A stretch of 5,114 nt of DNA from Akkermansiaceae bacterium UBA4145 (lineage in GTDB: Bacteria; Verrucomicrobiota; Verrucomicrobiia; Verrucomicrobiales; Akkermansiaceae). The translations under genes were made by a program, and so were the position numbers. Below the pieces are notes generated by a model. That model was given only the letters and a program-made list of their open reading frames with translations. It searched no databases and was not told the origin of the DNA. Positions 1 to 5,114 of the stretch are shown here, in pieces. The DNA lies in NCBI GenBank assembly GCA_002380675.1, contig DFWB01000324.1:1-5114 (forward strand), given 5' to 3'. Each line of letters starts with the position of its first letter. Position 1 is the first letter of the stretch.

Positions 1-45
1 GCCACTATTTCACTCCTTCTCGCAGGCACTGGGCCGCTTGCTGCC
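1..45 (+). other. C-terminal part of a Sec signal peptide (within the DUF6797 gene)
   Basis: The first 15 visible codons read ATISLLLAGTGPLAA and are followed by a charged, polar stretch (QKNQVEEEKKPWW). This is the hydrophobic core and cleavage region of a signal peptide whose n-region and start codon lie to the left of the window. Cleavage after LAA (residue 15) fits the small-residue rule at -1, with Leu tolerated at -3. No cysteine follows, so it is not a lipoprotein signal. Confidence 0.7.
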
Positions 46-2241
46 CAGAAAAATCAGGTCGAGGAAGAAAAGAAGCCCTGGTGGGATGCTCCACAGCCCC
101 GCTTCTCTAAATCGGAGCTTGGAGGAGTCTTCAGCGGCACAGTGGATATGCGGGGAGACGCCAAGGTATCCCATCGCACCATTTACAAAGCGATCGCAGT
201 GCGACTCGGAGAGGGCGGAAAAAATGGCACCGTTCTCTTTGATACCGAAATGATGCGTATGGCCTGCGCGATCCCCAGTAAAACCGTGATGTTCAATACA
301 TACCGGGATGGGCTTGGGGGAGCAGGCCACTGGGTCGGATCTCCTTATCTTTTCACCGCTGAGAGCGGTCCATCATGGGCCGATGAAGGGGGGAACTTCG
401 ACGATCTTCGAGAGGGCAAGAAAGCAGGTCCACTTCCGAGGTCGTGGGCCCAATACCGTGGACTCTACCGCCACGGGGAGCGGGTAGTGTTTTCCTACCG
501 CATCAACGGAGTCGATATTCTCGATATGCCATGGATTGAAGAGGTCGGGGGCCTCAAAGTCTTCACCAGGACGCTGGAGATCAACCCCTCGGACTTAAGC
601 TTGGTCCTGAAGATTTGCCAGGCCCGGGACAACACCGAAGCTCCAACAATTGTCATGCCTCACGGAAAGCCCGGCCCTTCCTTCGCCCTCGCGAAGGAAG
701 ATGGAGAATGGCACCTTAGCATCAAGCCGAGGAAAAGCACGGCTCGCATTAAGATTATACTGGCATCGGCAGCCGCAGATCAGACCCGGAAGGTTGCGGC
801 CACCGCTGCGACTATTCCTCCGGCAGAGAACCTCTCTCGATTCATTACGGGAGGGCCTCCACGTCACCCATCGCCACTCGTAACCAAGGGGGCTATCAGC
901 ACGGAGAAAGGCCCCTACGTGGTCGACACGATTACGCCTCCATTTGATAACCCTGATAAAATCCTGTTCCGATTTGGCGGGCATGACTTCTTCTCGAATG
1001 GAGATATTGCCGTCTGCTCAATAGACGGCGACGTCTGGCGGGTTTCGGGCATTGACTCAACGCTCGATAAAATCAGCTGGCGCCGTCTTGCTACCGGTCT
1101 TTTTCAGCCTCTCGGGTTAAAGGTCGTAAAAGATAAAGTGCATGTTCTCGGCAGAGACCAGATCACCCGACTTCACGATTTAAATGGGGACGGCGAGGCT
1201 GACTTCTACGAATGCTTCAACAACGGATGCCGTATCGGGAAACATGTCCACGAATATGCCACCGGACTGGAAACGGACCCTGAGGGGAACTTTTACTACG
1301 TCAAGGGCCACGGAGCGAATAATGAGCACGCGGGCACTCTGTTGAAAGTTTCCGCTGATGGGACTGATATCAGCGTGGTCGCAACGGGGTTCCGCTGGCC
1401 CAACGGCTCTGGAGCAGGACCCAACGGCGAACTCACGGTAGCCGACCAGCAAGGCACGTGGGTCCCTTCGTCCCGGGTAGACCTCGTCAAAAAGGGAGGC
1501 TTTTACGGATTCATGAACGCCCATCATAGGAAGGAGGCTCCGACTTCTTACGATGGCCCTCTCTGCTGGATCCCGCACAAGGTCGATAATTCCTGTGGCG
1601 GACAAACGTGGAATACCTCGGACAAATGGGGCCCGTTCAAGGGGCACATGGTTCATTGCTCCTACGGAAAGTGCACCCTCTTCCTCGTAATGCAGGAAAA
1701 CGTCGGAGGAGTCGACCAGGCAGGGATCTTCCAATTCCCCTTTAAATTTCAGTCGGGTGGAATGCGGGCCCGTTTCAACCCTCATGACGGCCAGCTATAT
1801 GTCAGCGGCCTCAAAGGATGGCAGACAAGCGGAGCCAAGGACGGGTGCCTCCAGCGAGTCCGCTTTACAGGGGCCAAGGTCAGTATGCCCCGAAGCCTGA
1901 ATATCCATGAAAATGGTATTCGTGTCGGCTTTACTCAGCAACTGGACAAGGAGCTCGCTGAGGACCTCGACAGCTGGCAGATCGAACAATGGAATTACCA
2001 GTGGACCAGCAAATACGGCTCAAAGGAATACAAGGTCTCGGAACCATCGGCTACCGGACACGACAAGGTAGAAGTCCGTTCTGCACGACTCCTCCCAGGA
2101 GGGCAGGAGGTCTTCCTGGAAATTCCTAACCTTGCTCCTGTCATGCAGATGAAAATTGAATTTGATCTCGAGACCGCAAATGGCGATGAAATGATCGGAG
2201 CCCTCCACAATACGATTCATGCTCTTGGGCCAGCATTATAG
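1..2241 (+). CDS. Exported DUF6797 / glucose-sorbosone dehydrogenase-like beta-propeller protein, 5' end outside window
   Basis: The frame is open from base 1, with 746 residues visible before the TAG at 2239-2241. Residues 1-15 look like the end of a signal peptide (hydrophobic core ISLLLAG, possible cleavage after LAA, residues 13-15), so the protein is probably exported. The GTG at base 142 is internal: starting there would remove the signal peptide and the first DUF6797 strand. Residues about 40-180 match DUF6797 as I know it (GPLPRSWAQYRGLYRHG, 143-159, then a VVFSYRINGVDILDMP strand pair). Residues about 315-624 resemble the sorbosone/glucose dehydrogenase-like propeller of PVC proteins (GGHDFFSNGDIAVCSIDGDV, PHKVDNSCGGQ, GLKGWQTSGAKDG). 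A complete EF-hand-like loop, DLNGDGEADFYE, lies at 393-404. Residues about 630-742 form the C-terminal beta domain usual in this family (IEQWNYQWTSKYGSKEY, VFLEIPNLAPVMQMKI). No CxxCH is present, so the visible part has no c-type haem site. The family may oxidise or bind a sugar-like substrate, but this is unproven. Family assignment is firm; activity is not. Confidence 0.9.
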   Translation, partial: ATISLLLAGTGPLAAQKNQVEEEKKPWWDAPQPRFSKSELGGVFSGTVDMRGDAKVSHRTIYKAIAVRLGEGGKNGTVLFDTEMMRMACAIPSKTVMFNTYRDGLGGAGHWVGSPYLFTAESGPSWADEGGNFDDLREGKKAGPLPRSWAQYRGLYRHGERVVFSYRINGVDILDMPWIEEVGGLKVFTRTLEINPSDLSLVLKICQARDNTEAPTIVMPHGKPGPSFALAKEDGEWHLSIKPRKSTARIKIILASAAADQTRKVAATAATIPPAENLSRFITGGPPRHPSPLVTKGAISTEKGPYVVDTITPPFDNPDKILFRFGGHDFFSNGDIAVCSIDGDVWRVSGIDSTLDKISWRRLATGLFQPLGLKVVKDKVHVLGRDQITRLHDLNGDGEADFYECFNNGCRIGKHVHEYATGLETDPEGNFYYVKGHGANNEHAGTLLKVSADGTDISVVATGFRWPNGSGAGPNGELTVADQQGTWVPSSRVDLVKKGGFYGFMNAHHRKEAPTSYDGPLCWIPHKVDNSCGGQTWNTSDKWGPFKGHMVHCSYGKCTLFLVMQENVGGVDQAGIFQFPFKFQSGGMRARFNPHDGQLYVSGLKGWQTSGAKDGCLQRVRFTGAKVSMPRSLNIHENGIRVGFTQQLDKELAEDLDSWQIEQWNYQWTSKYGSKEYKVSEPSATGHDKVEVRSARLLPGGQEVFLEIPNLAPVMQMKIEFDLETANGDEMIGALHNTIHALGPAL
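677..700. repeat. Perfect 10-bp inverted repeat with 4-base loop, inside the DUF6797 gene
   Basis: The left arm cttccttcgc (677-686) and right arm gcgaaggaag (691-700) are exact reverse complements around the loop cctc. The repeat lies in codons for roughly residues 226-234 (PSFALAKE), in the poorly conserved stretch between the DUF6797 and propeller domains. No T-run follows on either strand, so it does not look like an intrinsic terminator. It may be a chance product of codon choice or an mRNA hairpin that slows translation between domains. Confidence 0.5.
1177..1212 (+). other. EF-hand-like calcium-binding loop codons in the DUF6797/propeller protein
   Basis: Residues 393-404 read DLNGDGEADFYE. 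Acidic or amide side chains stand at loop positions 1 (D393), 3 (N395), 5 (D397), 7 (E399), 9 (D401) and 12 (E404), with Gly at position 6. This matches the 12-residue EF-hand/dockerin ligand pattern, except for Ala instead of a larger hydrophobic residue at position 8. Similar DxDGDGxAD loops are common in secreted PVC propeller dehydrogenases, where they probably hold a structural Ca2+. Binding here is inferred from pattern only. Confidence 0.6.
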
Positions 2242-2261
2242 GGCCTCGGAACCCCATTTTC
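2242..2261. other. 20-base gap between convergent genes, no recognisable terminator
   Basis: The DUF6797 gene and the threonine aldolase gene end tail to tail here. The gap has no stem-loop followed by a T-run on either strand. The best nearby pairing is a 4-bp stem (gagg 2265-2268 with cctc 2273-2276) inside the end of the aldolase gene, too short to count. Termination may be Rho-dependent, or transcripts may overlap. Confidence 0.6.
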
Positions 2262-3272
2262 TCAGAGGATTTCCTCAAACGCGCTCAGGGTCTTTTGAAT
2301 GTCCTCACCAGAAACGTCCAGATGAGTGACCAGTCGCATTGGATTACCGGGACAGACCAGAATACCTCTCTCCTTTAGTTGCTGGGGAATCTCACTCGCC
2401 TTGTGTTCAGGCAATCCAACGTAAACCATATTGGTCTGCACTAGGTTCATGTCGATTCTGCATCCGGCTAAAGCGCGGAGACCCTCAGCTAGCATTCTTG
2501 CATTGGCGTGGTCGTCTGCCAGGCGCTCAACATGATTCTCCAGAACGTAAATCCCCCCTGCAGCGAGCAGTCCGGCCTGCCTCATCCCTCCTCCAACAAC
2601 CTTACGCCACCGTCTGGCACCCGCAATAAACTCCGCGGTTCCAACGAGCACTGAGCCAACTGGCGCGCCAAGGCCCTTGGAAAGGCAGACTGAAACAGTG
2701 TCGAACGGAGCGGCAAGAGCAGAGGCAGGTTGCCCCATTTGAACAGCTGCGTTAAAGAGGCGAGCTCCGTCTAAATGGAGGCTTAGCCCAAAGCGGGTCG
2801 CCAGCTCGTGCGCCTGCCGGCCATAACCCTCAGGAAGGACTCTCCCATTCGTTGTATTTTCAAGGCACAGGAGACGGGTCCTCGCGTAGTGATAGTCATC
2901 TGGCTTGATGAGTCGCTCCACCTTTTCAAGGTCGAGGCTCCCATCTTTTTCCTGTTCTATCGGCTGTGGTTGTATTCCTCCAAGGGCTGCAGCCCCTCCT
3001 CCCTCATAGATATAGGTGTGCGCCTGCTGGCCAACGATATATTCGTCTCCACGCCCGCAATGAGTCAGCAAGGCACAGAGATTACTCTGGGTTCCACTGG
3101 CCACAAAAAGTCCGGCTTCCTTGCCGAGCATACCCGCAGTCAGATCCTCCAGCCTGTCCACCGTGGGGTCATCGCGAAAAACATCATCTCCCACCTCGGC
3201 CTCCGCCATCACACGCCTAATTGCAGATCCCGGTCGAGTCACGGTATCACTTCGCAGGTCAATCACGCTCAT
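2262..3272 (-). CDS. ltaE: Low-specificity L-threonine aldolase (PLP-dependent)
   Basis: This 336-residue protein is complete and close in length and sequence to E. coli LtaE (333 residues). It splits L-threonine and L-allo-threonine into glycine and acetaldehyde in the cytoplasm, feeding glycine and one-carbon metabolism. It is a fold-type I PLP enzyme of the beta-eliminating lyase family. Diagnostic residues are all present: the N-terminal DLRSDTVTRP block (5-14, with S8 and D9), VGDDVFRDDPTV (27-38), the ring-stacking histidine H85, the LHLDGARLFN block with D168 and R171 for the cofactor and carboxylate, the Schiff-base lysine K199 in CLSKGLGAPVGS, the GGGMRQ motif (227-232), and R313 in MRLVTHLD, which matches E. 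coli R308. The ATG start gives the usual N-terminus, two residues longer than in E. coli. No Shine-Dalgarno lies before it (the leader is pyrimidine-rich). It converges on the DUF6797 gene and diverges from the DUF1549 gene, so it is probably transcribed alone. Strict L- or L-allo preference cannot be read from the sequence. Confidence 0.97.
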   Translation of the reverse strand: MSVIDLRSDTVTRPGSAIRRVMAEAEVGDDVFRDDPTVDRLEDLTAGMLGKEAGLFVASGTQSNLCALLTHCGRGDEYIVGQQAHTYIYEGGGAAALGGIQPQPIEQEKDGSLDLEKVERLIKPDDYHYARTRLLCLENTTNGRVLPEGYGRQAHELATRFGLSLHLDGARLFNAAVQMGQPASALAAPFDTVSVCLSKGLGAPVGSVLVGTAEFIAGARRWRKVVGGGMRQAGLLAAGGIYVLENHVERLADDHANARMLAEGLRALAGCRIDMNLVQTNMVYVGLPEHKASEIPQQLKERGILVCPGNPMRLVTHLDVSGEDIQKTLSAFEEIL

Positions 3273-3368
3273 AGTGTCGAGTGCTTAGAGAGAAGGAAAC
3301 AAAAGCACAAGCTTCACCCCGCAGATCTCTGTTCCGGAGGTTGCCCTTAGTGGCGTTCCTGTCTAAAG
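3273..3368. promoter_or_regulatory. Divergent intergenic region expected to hold promoters for ltaE and the DUF1549 gene
   Basis: These 96 bases separate two start codons pointing away from each other, so promoters for both genes should be here or just inside the neighbours. No strong sigma-70 boxes are visible. The best minus-strand pair is TTGTGC (complement of 3305-3310) with TCTAAG (complement of 3284-3289), only 15 bases apart. The best plus-strand pair is TTGCCC (3341-3346) and TAAAGA (3364-3369), 17 bases apart, which would start transcription inside the annotated start and favour the downstream ATG at 3387. The promoter role follows from gene orientation; the exact boxes are guesses. 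Confidence 0.4.
3281..3308. repeat. 6-bp inverted repeat in the divergent intergenic region, possible operator
   Basis: The arms gtgctt (3281-3286) and aagcac (3303-3308) are perfect reverse complements separated by 16 bases. The spacing puts the arms about one and a half to two helical turns apart and over the weak ltaE promoter boxes, as a dimeric repressor site might be. Six-base arms arise often by chance, and no regulator gene is in view. Confidence 0.2.
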
Positions 3369-3446
3369 ATGGCCCTGCCCGTCGAGATGTTTCGTTTCCT
3401 GCCATTCCTGCTTCCGCTCCTGCTGGGGCCATCAACATTCTCGCAG
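3369..3446 (+). other. Sec signal peptide of the PSCyt1-DUF1549 protein
   Basis: Residues 1-26 read MALPVEMFRF, then a Leu/Pro/Phe-rich core to about residue 20, then GPSTFSQ. The charge pattern (E6 before R9) is more typical of a signal peptide if translation starts at M7, leaving MFRFLPFLL with a basic n-region. Cleavage is likely around residues 25-26, just before the mature EIQFNRDIRPIL, which begins the PSCyt1 domain. Export agrees with haem attachment outside the cytoplasm. Confidence 0.75.
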
Positions 3447-5114
3447 GAGATCCAGTTCAACCGCGATATCCGGCCCATTCTCTCAGACAAATGCTTTCTC
3501 TGCCATGGACCGGACGAGAAAAAACGGAAGGCAGACCTGCGCCTCGACCAGCGGGACGGCGCGCTTGCCGACCTCGGCGGATATGCCGCCGTCGTACCGG
3601 GCATGCCAGATGAGAGTGAACTCCTCGCCCGGGTCCTCGCCCACGAAGACCCCTCTGAACTGATGCCCCCTCCCGATTCCAATCGAGGACAACTTACCAC
3701 GGGAGAAGTTTCTCTTCTCCGCAGATGGATCAAACAAGGCGCTCCCTACCAGAGTCACTGGGCTTTCGAGCCAGTCGCCGATGTGAGGGTTCCCGAATCT
3801 TGGTCGAACAACCCCGTCGACTATTTTGTCGAGAAACGACTGAAGGAGTCAGGAATCACTCCCAGCGGTCCGGCCGACTCAGAAACGCTGCTCCGCCGCT
3901 TATCGCTGGACCTGACTGGCCTATTGCCAAGCCCAGAAGAGCAACAGTCTTTTCCAGATGCAGGCCTTGAGTCTACAGTTGACCGTCTGCTGGCATCCCC
4001 TCATTTCGGCGAGCGCTGGGGCCGCCACTGGCTCGACCAAGCGCGCTACGCCGATTCTCATGGTTACTCCATCGATGGCGACCGCCAGATGTGGCCCTTC
4101 CGCGACTGGGTAATCAAGGCCTTGAACGACGACTTACCCTTTGACCAGTTCACTATCGAACAACTTGCGGGAGACCTTCTGCCCAATCGTACCAAGGCCC
4201 AGCATGTCGCTTCGGCTTTCCACCGTAACACTCTCATTAACCAAGAGGGCGGATCGGACCGCGAACAGTTCCGGGTCGAGTCGGTTATTGACCGTGTCAA
4301 CACCACGGGGGCAGTCTGGCTGGGACTCACTGTCGGCTGTGCACAGTGCCACACCCATAAGTTTGACCCCATCACACAGCGTGAGTATTACCAGCTCTTC
4401 GCCTTCTTCAATAATACGGAAGATACTAACAGCACCGGCGCCACCGTAGAGGTGGAAGAATACGAAATCCTGGGAAACGCACCTGAGGCAACACCCGTAA
4501 AAACTTTCCCCTCAGCGACGGCCAAGTGGAATCCGGTGCACTACCAGAACCCCGTTACAAGCTCCGGAAAGCCTCTGCACCTGCAAAAAGACAACTCTCT
4601 CCTCGTGGATAAGGCAGCAGGCAGGAATGACTCCTATCGTGTGCAGGCAACGACCTACCTCGACCGCGTAGCTGCCTTGCGCCTCCGCGTATTACCGGAC
4701 AAATCTCTCCCCCAGAATGGCCCTGGCACTGCTGCAAACGGCAATTTCGTTCTCACCAAGTTGCGTATCCAGTCACGAGGAAAACCAATTGCCATAAGTC
4801 ATGCCTTCGCCGATCACGAACAGCCGGGCTACCCCATCGCGGGCACGTTAGATCAGGACGCGAAGAGTGGATGGGCCATAAATGTCGGAGGGACCCGGAA
4901 GGCAGACATGAATTCGCCACACGAGGCCGTTTTTGTTTTCACGGAACCTCTCGAGACAAAGGGAGAGCCCCTCGAAGTTACAATGGAGCACACCCTCAAC
5001 GAGAGCTATCTGGTAGGCCGCTTCGCGATCGAACTGTCTCCCACAGTGCCTCCCGCACCAGCCCCTAGGCCCGCTGAAATCGTCAAACCACGTAAAGGCA
5101 GGGTGATGGTGATG
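3369..5114 (+). CDS. PSCyt1 (planctomycete cytochrome c) and DUF1549 (PSCyt2) domain protein, 3' end outside window
   Basis: There are 582 codons visible with no stop, ending exactly at the window edge. A signal peptide is clear (hydrophobic FLPFLLPLLLG, residues 10-20; cleavage probably near SQE), so the protein is exported. PSCyt1 spans about 28-125, with a c-type haem motif CFLCH (C42, C45, H46) and the distal ELMPPP (97-102). DUF1549 spans about 150-350, starting at VDYFVEKRLKESGITP, through LDLTGLLPSPEE, ASPHFGERWGRHWLD and NQEGGSDREQFR, to its signature VGCAQCHTHKFDPITQREYY, which carries a second CxxCH (C324, C327, H328). Residues about 370-556 form a beta-rich insert without a CxxCH, followed by a Pro-rich linker (559-568). 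Relatives continue with a DUF1553 (PSD1) domain; the last residues, GRVMVM, look like the lead-in to it. These proteins cluster with sulfatases and glycan-use genes in PVC bacteria, but their reaction is unknown. The in-frame TAG at 3348-3350 limits the start to ATG 3369 or ATG 3387 (M7); both keep the signal peptide and neither has a good ribosome site. Confidence 0.93.
   Translation, partial: MALPVEMFRFLPFLLPLLLGPSTFSQEIQFNRDIRPILSDKCFLCHGPDEKKRKADLRLDQRDGALADLGGYAAVVPGMPDESELLARVLAHEDPSELMPPPDSNRGQLTTGEVSLLRRWIKQGAPYQSHWAFEPVADVRVPESWSNNPVDYFVEKRLKESGITPSGPADSETLLRRLSLDLTGLLPSPEEQQSFPDAGLESTVDRLLASPHFGERWGRHWLDQARYADSHGYSIDGDRQMWPFRDWVIKALNDDLPFDQFTIEQLAGDLLPNRTKAQHVASAFHRNTLINQEGGSDREQFRVESVIDRVNTTGAVWLGLTVGCAQCHTHKFDPITQREYYQLFAFFNNTEDTNSTGATVEVEEYEILGNAPEATPVKTFPSATAKWNPVHYQNPVTSSGKPLHLQKDNSLLVDKAAGRNDSYRVQATTYLDRVAALRLRVLPDKSLPQNGPGTAANGNFVLTKLRIQSRGKPIAISHAFADHEQPGYPIAGTLDQDAKSGWAINVGGTRKADMNSPHEAVFVFTEPLETKGEPLEVTMEHTLNESYLVGRFAIELSPTVPPAPAPRPAEIVKPRKGRVMVM
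4476..5036 (+). other. Beta-rich insert domain between DUF1549 and the expected DUF1553 domain
   Basis: Residues about 370-556 of the cytochrome-like protein contain no CxxCH and read as alternating beta strands. Recognisable marks are LRLRVLPDKSLPQNGPGTAA (436-455), NGNFVLTKLRIQS, DQDAKSGWAI and HEAVFVFTEP. Similar LP-x-NGPG-x-NGNFVL stretches occur in many planctomycete DUF1549/DUF1553 proteins. The topology resembles a galactose-binding, jelly-roll carbohydrate-binding module. Sugar binding is inference from this resemblance and from genomic context in relatives. Confidence 0.5.

Noticed and set aside
1353..1375. 7-bp inverted repeat cgctgat / atcagcg with 9-base spacer
   Set aside because: Short, inside conserved propeller codons, and of a size expected by chance in 5 kb.
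1180..1785. 201-codon open frame on the minus strand
   Set aside because: It lies wholly antisense to the well-recognised propeller domain, has no family resemblance, and is explained by codon bias of the real gene.
142..2241. GTG at 142 as the start of the DUF6797 gene
   Set aside because: The frame stays open to base 1 and encodes signal-peptide-like and family-typical sequence upstream, so the GTG is an internal valine codon and the true start is outside the window.
2265..2276. Possible terminator stem gagg/cctc near the convergent gene ends
   Set aside because: Only 4 bp, inside the end of the aldolase gene and without a T-run on either strand.
2808..3350. 180-codon open frame on the plus strand
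   Set aside because: It is antisense to the N-terminal half of threonine aldolase, whose catalytic motifs are all intact; the translation shows no recognisable domain.
3281..3613. 110-codon plus-strand frame preceded by GGAGG at 3336-3340
   Set aside because: It overlaps the signal peptide and PSCyt1 codons in another frame, is Arg/Pro-rich in the manner of a shifted frame, and matches no known protein. The GGAGG-GTG arrangement is kept only as a low-interest finding.
3347..3733. 128-codon minus-strand frame opposite the PSCyt1 domain
   Set aside because: Ser/Arg-rich antisense shadow of a clear cytochrome domain, with no start context or family match.
5103..5114. Tandem gtgatg gtgatg at the right edge
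   Set aside because: Only two copies, encoding Val-Met-Val-Met that fits the expected family sequence leading into DUF1553; whether it goes on cannot be seen.

Overview
The window looks like an ordinary chromosomal segment from a bacterium of the PVC group, most likely Verrucomicrobiota and less likely Planctomycetota. The argument rests on protein families: a secreted DUF6797/beta-propeller protein and a protein with planctomycete-cytochrome (PSCyt1) plus DUF1549 (PSCyt2) domains are both hallmark expansions of that group. Base composition is moderately GC-rich, and none of the three genes has a well-placed Shine-Dalgarno sequence in view.

Layout. Bases 1-2241 (+) hold a gene already open at the left edge. 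It encodes an exported protein with a partial signal peptide, a DUF6797 domain, a glucose/sorbosone-dehydrogenase-like propeller with an EF-hand-like loop, and a C-terminal beta domain. Bases 2262-3272 (-) hold a complete low-specificity L-threonine aldolase gene (ltaE), converging on the first gene across a 20-base gap. Bases 3369-5114 (+) hold the 5' part of a PSCyt1-DUF1549 cytochrome-like protein, running off the right edge at a codon boundary. It diverges from ltaE across a 96-base gap that must hold both promoters. No stretch longer than 96 bases lacks a gene. I see no tRNA, rRNA, CRISPR array, insertion sequence or attachment site.

How the genes relate. The two flanking genes encode exported proteins of families that often occur near each other in PVC genomes, near sulfatases and glycan-degradation genes, and are suspected to take part in extracytoplasmic oxidation or carbohydrate breakdown. 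Their biochemistry is not established. The threonine aldolase is a cytoplasmic PLP enzyme of glycine/threonine metabolism on the opposite strand, so it is not co-transcribed with either and probably has no functional link. I found no convincing new system. The points most worth checking are the cysteine pairs in the DUF6797 protein, the two CxxCH sites and the non-cytochrome insert in the DUF1549 protein, a perfect 10-bp hairpin inside the first gene, and the uncertain start of the last gene.
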